62,000 bases of DNA. Source: Gnetum montanum (lineage: Eukaryota > Streptophyta > Gnetopsida > Gnetales > Gnetaceae). The first letter of the stretch is position 1. The number at the start of each line of letters is the position of its first letter. The notes beneath the pieces were generated by a model. The model was not told the DNA's origin. It saw only the letters and a program-made list of their open reading frames with translations, and did no database searches. The position numbers and the translations under genes are program-made. The DNA is taken from the NCBI GenBank assembly GCA_015680685.1, contig MNCI01010504.1, positions 9,235 to 71,234 on the forward strand. Direction: 5' to 3'. This document shows positions 44,801 to 54,165 of this stretch, one piece after another.

Positions 44801-46190
44801 ATTACCCATGCCAGCAGGACCACTGCTTCAGGAACTTAAATCTGCTAGCCTTAGTTCTTTAGGTAAAGATTTGAAGGTGTAATAAGCACTAGCTAGCAGG
44901 ATTATGAAACCAGTGGTCACTTATATGCATTGTGATTTAGCAAACAGAGAATAGGAAGGTACCCTGATACCTTGTGGTTGACTTTTGACTGGGATACCAA
45001 GTAGCTTCAGCTACTGCTTGCAAGTCTCCACACAACTCTCTACTGTGAGCAAGACAATAGCTTATCACCAAGGCAGTAGTTAACAAAATACCAACCATCA
45101 TTCACTATCTCTCTTATGTTGTAATTGTACGCTAGTGAAACTATCGTGCATCTCATAGGAATTGCAACTATAATGCTAGTTTTCTACCTTAAGTTCATCT
45201 CTTGTATCTCTATATCCAACAAATCGTCTCCCTCAAAAGGTTTATTTGTATTAATACTTTCTGGTTTGCTTAATGAATATCTTTGTATGTTGTTGAGCAC
45301 TGATAATGGGAGAGATTACTACTTTTCACATGTAAGTTAAATCTCACAACTTGTCTTTGTAGTGGTAACACTGTAGATTTGGAAACTCCAAGTTATAGGT
45401 TCAGTTACTGTGAGTAATACTAACTTATAAAGTTCCGCACATTGCACTGACTATATGTCCAGGAAATACATAAAATCATCTCGTTCTAGTTCAGACAAAC
45501 TGCCTTTAAGTGTCATGTATATTTTCTCATGTTCTTATGTTTATCTTCGTAACTTACTTTGTGCTTAAAAATTATTGGTCTTCACCAAGTATTATAAAAT
45601 TTAGATTGCAAGGATCAAGATCCAGAGAACCCTGCTATCCCAAAAACCATACTCAATTAAGCGAATAAGTAGCATGGAATAGAAAGAAACTAATTCTTAA
45701 ACAAATTGGAATAATTTTGAGATTAAACAACCCTTGTTACTGTATTTGTTAACTATATTACATCAACGTAAACTTTTATTCGGTAACCCTACTATTTCAT
45801 TGAAGTGAGGCACAAATGAGAACGCAAGCGATGATATTCAACAAAAAGTAACAGCCATTAACCAATTATGGATGCACTGCATCGCTTTGCCTTCAATAAA
45901 AACGACAGCAAACCAATCAAATGAAAACAATAAATAACAAAAACATCGGATTTCAAGCAACTTACACGTAACCAGACCTAGTAAAGCTTGTGAGGCCGAA
46001 AAGTGAAAAAGCTGCAGTCCGATATGCCTGCAAAATATACATAATTGAAATTTAAACAACCAAACTTACCCTGCCAGAACATGCATGACTTAAATTTACA
46101 GTGCTAATTAATCCTCAATGCAAATCCAAGAAAAGAGGAAGAACAATAATAACTCCAAAGTAACATTTGAATCACCTTAACCAGAAACAT
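38818..46190 (-). CDS. DHRS12-like short-chain dehydrogenase/reductase, ten exons
   Basis: Coding exons (minus): 46190-46176, 46027-45966, 43216-43097, 42920-42821, 42570-42490, 40444-40395, 40277-40127, 40026-39970, 39243-39122 and 39025-38818. They total 966 bases (321 residues plus stop), phases join throughout, and there are no stops. The Rossmann cofactor motif TGANSGIG is at residues 49-56, NNAG at 128-131, ITVSSGG near 176-182, and the catalytic YxxxK (YARNK) at 205-209, followed by PGW at 235-237. This order and length match the DHRS12 family of NAD(P)-dependent oxidoreductases; the substrate is unknown. The N-terminus (MFLVK, then Phe/Leu-rich to residue 25) is hydrophobic and may anchor or target the protein. 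Start chosen at the ATG of the 15-base first coding exon, as plant relatives begin MFL.K. The gene is the only intact host protein gene here. Confidence 0.92.
40027..40126 (-). other. GC-AG intron of the dehydrogenase gene
   Basis: The exon ending CTTGCAG (40127) is followed by GCATGG, and the intron ends TATATGCAG before 40026. No GT alternative keeps the frame between TDDLQ and FSEGDFDG. All other introns of the gene are GT-AG. Confidence 0.75.
40445..42489 (-). other. 2.0-kb intron of the dehydrogenase gene
   Basis: GT-AG intron between HVL and VNNAG. AT-rich, no gene inside. It contains a tRNA-like SINE remnant near 41344-41397. Confidence 0.8.
41344..41405 (-). repeat. tRNA-derived SINE head or tRNA pseudogene
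   Basis: On the minus strand, TAGCCTAGTGG (41397-41387, A-box pattern) is followed after about 32 bases by GGTTCGATTCT (41354-41344, B-box pattern). The region does not fold into a full cloverleaf by eye. Such internal promoters mark tRNA-derived SINEs in plants. A weaker similar stretch is near 41500-41570. Confidence 0.5.
43682..43853. repeat. Intronic direct repeat, copy 1
   Basis: Diverged copy of 44288-44459: both run from an ATCCCAAGGG motif through ATGCTGA, CAAGCTATGGCAT-like and CATCAAATCCTTT-like stretches to GGCACCAT.ATG. Family unknown. Confidence 0.65.
44288..44459. repeat. Intronic direct repeat, copy 2
   Basis: Partner of 43682-43853, 606 bases away, same orientation. Both copies are 172 bases long. 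Confidence 0.65.
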
Positions 46191-47330
46191 ATTTTCAAGA
46201 ATAATTCGGATACCGAAACGTTTAGCAGAAGACAAGCACCGCGATCAAACTAACCGTGCATAGGCGGAATTCTGCTCCTCTCCACGACTACACATATTAA
46301 TGAAATTCCACGTATGTGCACTGAGAACCACATGTTCTCGTTTCAGTCGCAGTCACGCTCAGCTCTCGATCTGCCAGTCTACAAAGCTTCCTTCATGTGG
46401 CGCTCTTCGTCCGGAGTCGATGTTATTCCTATTTGAAAAGTGAAATATTAATTAATTACGTTCAAAATAACGTCTTTTAGTGATACCGTGCCATTAAGTT
46501 AAGGTTACTCCTTGGATGTTTATAAGTTAGTAATAGAGATGGTTAAGGTTGGGACTAGAACTCTCTAAACAAGGCCACCGTATGCTACACACACATTTTA
46601 TGTCAGGTTGAGAATTATTCCTCCGGTCAATTGAATTACAATGCATAGTTAGTTTCGTTAAGATGGAAAACCGTTTTAAATGATGATTTTAATTTGTTTA
46701 TAACATAAATTAATTTTACTAGTTGATTATTCAGTTTAATTTAGTTAGATTGGCAATCAATTGTAACATTTTACTTAACATTTTAATTCTCAGACTTTAT
46801 CTTTTAAATTTGGTTTTTAATGAAAAGATTATTATTTAGAAAGATAGTAAGGTGTTTGTTTCTCAAGTTAAAAGATTGGGCCTAAGTACAAATTTCAAAA
46901 GCATTAAATGTACTTAAAATGAGAAAAAATCCTTCTCTATTACAATGGTTAATTGTGTGACAAGTGATGAAGTTAAGGATATAATCAAGAACAATGAGGT
47001 ATAACTTACAGTTTCTAGTTAAGAGTACCTGTATATAATGTGATTTAGCAAATCAGAATCTAATAATTTTCTTCCTTTACACTATTAGCTTATTTTTTCA
47101 CTCTCCTTGAGGATCTAATAATTTTCTTCCTTTATACTATTAGCTTATATTTTCACTCTCCTTGAATATCCATCTATGACAATATTTTAGGATCTTTAGC
47201 CCAACAATAATTAGCTTGTGAACTAACCATAAGTGACTTAGTAATTCATGACAACCTTAACCAAAAAGTAACTTTCAAGTTTATGGATGTTGGATCCTAA
47301 ACACACACACAAATTTTATCAGTGCAACAC
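46191..47330. other. 5' flank of the dehydrogenase gene
   Basis: 46191-46440 is the less AT-rich part and probably holds the 5' UTR and promoter; I could not identify a TATA box with confidence. The rest is AT-rich with a short tandem duplication at 47058-47166. No gene seen. Confidence 0.5.
47058..47166. repeat. 55-bp tandem duplication
   Basis: ATCTAATAATTTTCTTCC begins at 47058 and again at 47113. The two copies differ by a few bases and share the CACTCTCCTTGA end. Confidence 0.85.
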
Positions 47331-47584
47331 GAAGGAAACTAACCATACACCAAACGAAGGCAAACACTTTGACAATCAATTCCATTTCCTTTAATCTAAA
47401 TTTATACATGTAGTTTCGTCTATGTTCATTAACCCTAGTAGACAAGTTAGTTGTCAATCATATAGCTATCATTATGTAGGGTGCAAGGTGGTTGGCAATT
47501 CTGTGGGTGTAGTATGAGCTAATCATGTTGGCATTGACAGCTTGCCCAATAATGGAAAATCTTTTAATTTCATATGTAGAATAC

Positions 47585-48655
47585 TGATGAGTGGCGAGGT
47601 ACCCCTACACTCAACCATACGAATATGAGCGTGCACGCGCGATCCGGTCGAACTCCGCAGACTAAATGCCTTAACACCACAAGAAACACTTGGGGTTAAT
47701 CGTTCGTTGTCTTCCCAGGCTTGCTTGTAAGTGTCACGGTGTATGGTTAAGCAAGTCTGAGGTATGTGATTTTTTTGGTATTTTCGGCTTATCTTCTATG
47801 CTACCAGGAGAAAGGGTTGAGAAAACTAAACTAACTCTAACTAAGATCTAAGTCTAAATTAACTAGCGTCAGCATCCGTTCCCACTTGCCGGACACACCC
47901 TGAACTATGCAACTGCAGCTTACCAAACGCTAATCGTTACTGGGATCGCCACACGTAACGCAAGTGCTCGAAGTGGTCGTACTGAGGCACCTATTTAGCC
48001 TACGTGTGATAAGCAGCCGATTCCTTAGCCAGCCGTACACACCCGTGGGTGCTCGTAACTAAGTCGTACTTATCACACGATCTAGCCTAGCAATGAGCAG
48101 CCGATTCCTCAACTAGCCGTACACATTAGACCCGGGAGTTACCAAGCGCAGAATCCTGGAATACGCTACTGGGTTACCAAGCATCCAATGCTCGTAATTG
48201 AGTCGTACTCATGCATTGCGTCAAGCAGCCGATTCCTTGACTAGCCGTACACGTCCGTAGACGCTCGTAATCAAGTCGTACTTGAACGCACTAGGAAAGC
48301 AGAAAAGAAAGCAATAAATGAAACCACGTGCTGCAAGGTTTATCCAAACAAGTTCGTCTTTATTGCCGTACACAACTTGGGTTCAGGTTACAAGCTGCTC
48401 GAATAAAGAGCCGTTCACTCTAGGACTCCTACTGCGGGCACATGGGGAAAAATTCTAACTCTGGAGTGATCAATCTGCCAGAGCTTCGCTACACTAGCCA
48501 GGATTGGGAAATGAAGGGAGTGCCGCCTCTTATTTATAGAAATGGCGGCGGGACGCGATATCGCGTACGCGATATCGCAGGAGAAGACGCGATATCGCGT
48601 ACGCGATATCGCATGGGACGCGATATCGCGGCCTAGTGCAAGTCGCGTCTCATCA
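47585..48655 (-). repeat. 3' LTR of element D
   Basis: Perfect TGATGAG/CTCATCA terminal inverted repeats. Contains five close GCGATATCGC palindromes at 48549-48632, a TATA motif at 48531-48538 (minus) and three copies of a GCAGCCGATTCC...TCGTACT cassette at 47860-48290. Confidence 0.92.
48549..48632. repeat. GCGATATCGC palindrome array in the D 3' LTR
   Basis: Five self-complementary CGATATCG cores in 84 bases, paired as GCGATATCGCGTACGCGATA and the like, between the LTR start and the TATA box. Copies are also in the 5' LTR (55139-55196), the C LTR and the LTR at 56150. Confidence 0.9.
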
Positions 48656-48670
48656 TACCCCCATGACTGA
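48656..48670 (-). promoter_or_regulatory. Polypurine tract of element D
   Basis: Minus strand TCAGTCATGGGGGTA directly before the LTR start TGATGAGACG. Confidence 0.8.
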
Positions 48671-48698
48671 ATGAAAACTCGTCCTCGAGTTCCTTACA

Positions 48699-49112
48699 AT
48701 GATATCAGGTAGGTATGGGATTATTAGGGGAAATGGAACTAATGGGATGACATGTGAACGGTCTTTATTACAAGACTTGACAAAAACTGGTGTTCATGAC
48801 AACATGGGTGAACACCTTATTACAATGACATCAGGCCACAGTTGGCAGCTGAGAGAAAAGAGGAGAGAGAATAGAAGAGAAGAAAGAAGAAGAGTCTTGT
48901 TGCTGCCAATGCCTAGATTACGCCTTTCGTTGTTCATCTGTAAGTGCATTATCAATTCCATTCCTTGCATGCTACTTCAGTGCTGCTCCATTCCAAGTGT
49001 CTGCTCCAGATCCATTCCGTTGTTGTATGATGGCCATCTGCACCCACAACACAATCATATATTAGCAAGGGTAATTGAATCATTAAGTAAATCATACCTT
49101 GCTTCGGTTTAG
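48699..49112 (+). CDS. Antisense frame 1 in the 3' region of D
   Basis: 137 codons, opposite to the element. It shares MTCER, KTGVHDN, TSG..WQLREKR and LLP.PRL.LSL with the antisense frame at 28276-28581 in C. Arg/Glu-rich middle (REKRRENRREERRR), no recognised domain. It lies next to the polypurine tract and could be expressed from a promoter in the 3' LTR or be chance. Confidence 0.42.
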   Translation: MISGRYGIIRGNGTNGMTCERSLLQDLTKTGVHDNMGEHLITMTSGHSWQLREKRRENRREERRRVLLLPMPRLRLSLFICKCIINSIPCMLLQCCSIPSVCSRSIPLLYDGHLHPQHNHILARVIESLSKSYLASV

Positions 49113-49384
49113 GTTCCTTGGCTAAGTTGTGGTATGGCTAATATGGATCTGGGAAAATGTAGATGATGACTACCGAAGGTATAGGGGTTAGGAAGAAAAA
49201 CGAAAAAATCCGGGGCTTAGGATAAAAATCGAAAAATCAGGCCCCGTACCCCCATGACTAATCGCGAACCTCCGGTAGCGTTAGAATGGAGAGAGAAAAG
49301 GAATAGGAATGATAGGTAAAAAGGGACAACTATGGCATCGATAAAAAGGATGTCATGATGGAAATGAACAAAAATGTTAATTAA

Positions 49385-49618
49385 TTGCAAAATGTTAAGG
49401 AAAAGAAGTTAACTAATGTTCCAAATAGGAATGTCAGTGGGTCCTCCCCAAAGCAGGCTCATGCCCTTAATGCCCTGACAATCCCACATTCAAAGAGTCC
49501 GTGGGCTCTGGGAATGTCCTTTGGAACAAGAGTTAAAGTCTTAACCGTAAGAATTTACCAAAAAGAAAACAAAGCATCAACCAAAGTATATACAATGATA
49601 CAACCGGCAATGAGGTGA
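49385..49618 (+). CDS. Antisense frame 2 in the 3' region of D
   Basis: 77 codons with SGSSPKQAHALNALT and ALGMSFGTRVKVLT, matching antisense sequence of element C (27831-28049 and beyond). Family unknown. The nucleotide block is also conserved in fragment E. Confidence 0.38.
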   Translation: MQNVKEKKLTNVPNRNVSGSSPKQAHALNALTIPHSKSPWALGMSFGTRVKVLTVRIYQKENKASTKVYTMIQPAMR

Positions 49619-50674
49619 ACAATGGAGAGAAGGATGGGAAGAAGAGAAGTGGAATGGAATCCCAAGAACAAGGTGGTGTACAGCCCCTTGTGTGTTTCAT
49701 GATTAATGTGACTTGGCGAATCTCATTCCAACTCTGGCCTCAAACCAACCACTTCCAGTGACTTCGCATCAATGCAGTTGGTTAAATCATCCACTTGGGT
49801 AACAAGGATGCAACTTCGAGAAGCCACCACCATTCCGACGAAACAACAGAGAGAATGGGAAGCGAGAAGGGCCTTAGTTAGAGGGAACACTTTGGTTCCA
49901 TAACCAGTGCTTGTAGCCCAAATTTATTCCGTCTAAGGGGTGTGCTTTGAATCCTCACTTTTAGCTTTTTAGCTTTTTCTTCTTCTCTTTTTTCTGTTTT
50001 TCCATTTTTTTTCTTCTTTTTTTTGTTTTGTGTTTTTATGCGTGGGGACCACACCATGCAAAGACTTCTTTATTTTTATTGTCTCAGCTTCCGATTATTG
50101 GGTTACATCGGAACGGTAAGAAAACCCAAGAAGAAAACATCCAAGCACCCAAGTGAATGACCAACACAAGAGCACCAAGTTCCCTTGAAGTCACACCCTT
50201 TTCAAATCCTTGAGTCCTTCCTTAGTTTGAGAAATGCCCAGTCACTGGTTCGTTAAAGTTCTTATTGGAAGGGAACTGTACATTTCCAAGCCAAGGGAAA
50301 CCATAGACTTGATGGATGGATGGATGAAGTGATCTCATTGCCTGCCATATCAAAAGAACATACCTTAGTATCAACAATGTAACTTAAAGGTAAAAACCAA
50401 ACATTAGCAATTAATGAAAAACAGTTCATCCCATCGGCCCGAACACTTATTGGGTGACGAATTTACATGATGGATGACACACACACACACACACACAAAA
50501 AGATAGAAAAATATAACGATGTTGTAAAACAAAAACAAGAAAAGTTAAAGAAATTTGTAAAACAAAAATTAGAAAAGTTAAAGAAATTGTAAAACAAAAA
50601 TGTGAAAAACAAAAACGTTGTAAAACAAAAATGTGTAAAACAAAAACTGAAAAAGAACTGAGGGCCCCATATGA
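49619..50674 (-). other. Rest of the 3' region of element D
   Basis: No gene recognised. AT-rich low-complexity runs at 49975-50040, a (CA)n tract at 50478-50498 and repeats of a TGTAAAACAAAAA unit at 50520-50650, equivalent to 26700-26860 in C. Confidence 0.6.
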
Positions 50675-53600
50675 TTAGCATAGGTGGCCATCTCCCCCAT
50701 GACTGAGTTGTGAGGGAGAGATCCGAAGTAGTGAGCGCCTATTTGAATTTCTAAGCAGTGCCCAACTTCTCCAAATTGATGATCTTAAATTCAGGGTTGG
50801 AAGTTGGCGACGCTCACGTTCCAGTGTATCTATGCCACGGTTGTTGGCATGAGTTTCCTCAGTTCGTTCCATGCATATTTGTTTGCTCTTATGAGAAGCT
50901 GTCAACCACGGGGTGTCTACTACTTCTTGTGTGGTTGCTACATACAGGCATCTTTGTTGCAGAGTTTCCTGGGCACACCTGTGACATGGAGACATTTCCT
51001 CCGTGTCATCACCCGATGAATCACTGTATGTGATGCATGGAACTATCCTCTTCTCGATCTTTCCACATATGTTTATCTTGGAGATTTCCAAGGAAAGATC
51101 ACGGATCCTAAGGCATGCATCTACTGTGCTTAGCCATGCCCTTCCCATTATAATTGGGAAGTCCCCTTCGTTGTTGTTAACATCGATCACTAGGAAGTCT
51201 GCTGGGTAGGACCAACCACACACAGTGGTGATAACGTCCTCCACCAAACCCAATGGGATGGCAATGGACTGGTCTGCCAGCTCCAGTTGAATGTTGCTCT
51301 TCTTAAGTTGGGGCAGGTTCCAGGCGTGATACATCTTTCGCGAAATTAAGTTGACTCCGGAACCTGAGTCAAGAAGAGCTCGATGTGGCGCATTCCCAGC
51401 GATCTGCAAATGAATAAAGGGACTCCCAGGGTCAGTTAGTTTCCTGGGAAGGTGGCCTACCTTGATCCAGTCAGTTACGGTATGTGTTAGCATAACCGTA
51501 TGCGTTACATTCCCTTGGACTGAAGGGTGCTCCGAAGTGTTAGTAGTTAGAGGCCTATACATATACCCGTCCGCTTGTTGTTGCGAGAGCCTATCCGGGC
51601 TCCTAGTTCTGAAAAAGGGTCTCCTTTTTGTACAGTTATCGCCAGAACTAGTGTCCGGTTGGATATTTACACTCTGAATATTTACAGATCTCGCGGCGTG
51701 ACGTTGCTGCGGTTGGGTAGGTAATTCCCCTTGCATTGTTGGAGCAGGAGGTGTTATGGGAACTACTTGAGGAAAAGGTGCGGGTGGAGTTAGAGGATGG
51801 ACAGAATGTGGAATGTCTCCCGGAGGAGAAGGAGTCCTTCTGAAGTACTCCCGAGCGTAGTAGTGACGGCGTGGAGTGTGACTCATAGCGTCACCTGGAG
51901 AAACTGGCTGCTGCACATAATAACCATAAGGATCAGGCTGCCGGTAAGGGTATCGATGTGTTGGCTGTGGCATCCCCCATGACTGTGGGTATTGCCACTG
52001 CTGATGTTGCTCGATGGGCTGCGGAGGTGTTCCACTTGGATAATACGTCAAGGGTTGGTGGAACTGCCTCGGGTTACCTTGTGGATAAGGTAACCTTCTG
52101 GGTGTTTGCCGTTGATTAAGTCTTGGATTTAATGCATACACCCCAGACTCCTGCAGATGTGAGATAATTGGACAACATCCCTTAGGATGGTCATAATAGC
52201 AGACCTCACATCCACCGTCATTGTCTGAATCAGAATTTTCAGCCTCATCGGAGTTAGAGATTTTTCCCTTACCCTTGTTATGTGCAGGGTTAAAGTTTCT
52301 CCGCTTGTCTTTGCTTTTATCACTACTTTGCTCATCCTTAGACTCTTCTACAATTTTCAGGACTGTTTCTATTCGTGAGTCTAAGGAATCCCACATTTGG
52401 TCTACCTTAGCCGATACCTCCGTTGTTAACTTTTGGATCGGCACAGTTTTCCTGTTCACCAACTCTTCGAGTGGTGACTCATCCTCCTCATCACAGAATT
52501 TCACTCCCTTCTTACGAAGGGAGGGATCACGGTTGTATTCCTCCGCACTTTCTCTTTTCCGTAGCTCACCCTCTTCTTGCGCTACTTGTTCCAACAATAC
52601 TTCAACTTCATGGGCTCTTAGTTGGGAGAGTCTCCCTTGGGCGTAAGTCCCAAGAGTTCTTCTCGTTTCATTTCGTAGCCCATCCACGAGGTGGCGAAGT
52701 TGATCCCGCTTAGCGTACCCATGGCCCGGGCAACGATGTAGCAATGTGTAGTAACGGGCCATGGCAGCATCCAAGGATTCATGAGCTCCTTGTTTCCAGC
52801 CTTGGATCTGCTTACGCAAGTTAGACACTCTGGAGTACGTTTGATATTTGTTGTTGAACAATTCAAGCATCGTACTCCACCTCCTGATGGTTTCCGGTTC
52901 TAAGGACCGGTACCAGCTTTCTGCTTCTTTAGTGAGTGTCCTTGGGAACAACTTGAGTTTCTGCCACTCATTGTCTATGTTCTGCAAGGCACAGGCATCG
53001 TGGAATGCCTGTAAATGATGTTGAGGATCAGCGTTGTATCCCCCTTCAAAACGTGGGATATTATTTATGTCCAAACGCTTGATCCTACTGTCTTTTAAAT
53101 GCCTTGTGGGAATCCTAACTGCCTCTCTAATATCAAGCATACTTCGGGTTGCGAATAGGGGTTCGTCATGATCATCTCTTTCATGACGTCTGTGATGTCT
53201 ACGTGGTGGTTCCCTATTCTCCCTACGTCCTTGCCCTTGTCCTAACTCCTCTCGACCTTCCTGTCGAGGCATTTCATCTCTTTTACCTTTACTCTCCGCG
53301 TTATGCTCATGGTGGCTGCGCCCAGATGTGGAAGGAGAGGGTGAATGATGAGATGAAGGAGAAGAAGAAGGGGATCCATCACCATGGTGATGTTTCTTGC
53401 CTTCTCTTCGGCTGCTTCGGCCCCGATCGTTGTGACGATCAACGAGTCCGTCATTAGTGCGAGTGATTGTTCCTGCCGTGAACAGCTGGTGCTCACGGGG
53501 ATCAGAGCCTGGAATATGTATCGTTGATCTAAGGCCCTGATGCCTAACCTCTTCACTAGAGTGAGGAGGAGGAACATCATTTTCTAAGAAACCCATCGTG

Positions 53601-54019
53601 AGGGGTTCCTCTTCTCCTATTTCACTAATGACGTGGGGAACCTTGCCCTTCAGTAGTGAATGTTGGCTCTCCTGCCTTGCATCCCGAATACGTTGGGCGT
53701 TTGTGGGTTGATAATCCCTTGTATCATGGTCATCCAAAACGTATTCTGCGAACAGCTCATGCATGCCAATCTGTACCAAGGCACGGAAAAGCATGTTGGG
53801 AGCGGATCGATCTGGGGGTAACACGATGTTACCTTGCATGTCTCTCCACCGCAGTTGCTCATCTTGATGGAAAACAAAGGTAAAATCCGGCACATACTCA
53901 TCGGGATGAGTATATGTGACCTTAGATTGTTGAGGACATGGTTGATCTCGGTTATGCGTATGATGCTGACTTTCTCCTGTATTGTCCTTAGGTGAGTTGA
54001 TTTCGTGAGAAGAAGCCAT
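50675..54019 (-). CDS. Gag-protease polyprotein of element D (RT to integrase deleted)
   Basis: A single open frame of 1,114 codons. Domains: acidic N-terminal region (DFTFVFHQDEQLRWRD near residue 50); charged Ser/His-rich linker about 200-280; Athila-type capsid about 310-500 with FEGGYNADPQHHLQAF, KLKLFPRTL and CPGHGYA; Cys/His motif CEVCYYDHPKGCCP near 605 (CX2CX3HX4C); Pro/Gln-rich segment 640-840; retropepsin about 870-975 with ALLDSGSG, LADQSIAIPLG and FPIIMGRAW. After the protease the frame runs about 100 residues over a deletion and ends SHGGDGHLC, the tail of the integrase gene of C. It would make particles and protease but needs RT and integrase in trans. Start: first ATG after the primer site. 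Confidence 0.9.
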   Translation of the reverse strand: MASSHEINSPKDNTGESQHHTHNRDQPCPQQSKVTYTHPDEYVPDFTFVFHQDEQLRWRDMQGNIVLPPDRSAPNMLFRALVQIGMHELFAEYVLDDHDTRDYQPTNAQRIRDARQESQHSLLKGKVPHVISEIGEEEPLTMGFLENDVPPPHSSEEVRHQGLRSTIHIPGSDPREHQLFTAGTITRTNDGLVDRHNDRGRSSRREGKKHHHGDGSPSSSPSSHHSPSPSTSGRSHHEHNAESKGKRDEMPRQEGREELGQGQGRRENREPPRRHHRRHERDDHDEPLFATRSMLDIREAVRIPTRHLKDSRIKRLDINNIPRFEGGYNADPQHHLQAFHDACALQNIDNEWQKLKLFPRTLTKEAESWYRSLEPETIRRWSTMLELFNNKYQTYSRVSNLRKQIQGWKQGAHESLDAAMARYYTLLHRCPGHGYAKRDQLRHLVDGLRNETRRTLGTYAQGRLSQLRAHEVEVLLEQVAQEEGELRKRESAEEYNRDPSLRKKGVKFCDEEDESPLEELVNRKTVPIQKLTTEVSAKVDQMWDSLDSRIETVLKIVEESKDEQSSDKSKDKRRNFNPAHNKGKGKISNSDEAENSDSDNDGGCEVCYYDHPKGCCPIISHLQESGVYALNPRLNQRQTPRRLPYPQGNPRQFHQPLTYYPSGTPPQPIEQHQQWQYPQSWGMPQPTHRYPYRQPDPYGYYVQQPVSPGDAMSHTPRRHYYAREYFRRTPSPPGDIPHSVHPLTPPAPFPQVVPITPPAPTMQGELPTQPQQRHAARSVNIQSVNIQPDTSSGDNCTKRRPFFRTRSPDRLSQQQADGYMYRPLTTNTSEHPSVQGNVTHTVMLTHTVTDWIKVGHLPRKLTDPGSPFIHLQIAGNAPHRALLDSGSGVNLISRKMYHAWNLPQLKKSNIQLELADQSIAIPLGLVEDVITTVCGWSYPADFLVIDVNNNEGDFPIIMGRAWLSTVDACLRIRDLSLEISKINICGKIEKRIVPCITYSDSSGDDTEEMSPCHRCAQETLQQRCLYVATTQEVVDTPWLTASHKSKQICMERTEETHANNRGIDTLERERRQLPTLNLRSSIWRSWALLRNSNRRSLLRISPSQLSHGGDGHLC

Positions 54020-54147
54020 TTCTATTGGTGTGCTAATTTCACCGTTATTTATTGTTCTTGATTAACTGATTAACCCTAAGGTTCGTTTTAAGCTCACAAC
54101 GATGTGAGTGATATCCCTTATGTTAAATTGGCGAAAAAACACTTAGT

Positions 54148-54164
54148 CCCCGGCAACGGCGCCA
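54148..54164 (-). promoter_or_regulatory. Primer-binding site of element D (tRNA-Asp)
   Basis: CCCCGGCAACGGCGCCA on the plus strand is identical to the 3' end of plant tRNA-Asp with CCA, one base inside the 5' LTR. Confidence 0.9.
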
Positions 54165-54165
54165 A

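Larger units (their letters stand above)
43217..45965 (-). other. 2.7-kb second intron of the dehydrogenase gene
   Basis: GT-AG intron joining SGY and VDHAK across a split Val codon. It holds a 172-bp direct repeat (43682-43853 and 44288-44459) and otherwise AT-rich sequence without a recognisable gene. Confidence 0.8.

Noticed and set aside
50758-53901. Several plus-strand frames of 60-141 codons opposite the D polyprotein
   Set aside because: Shadow frames of the long gag-protease gene.
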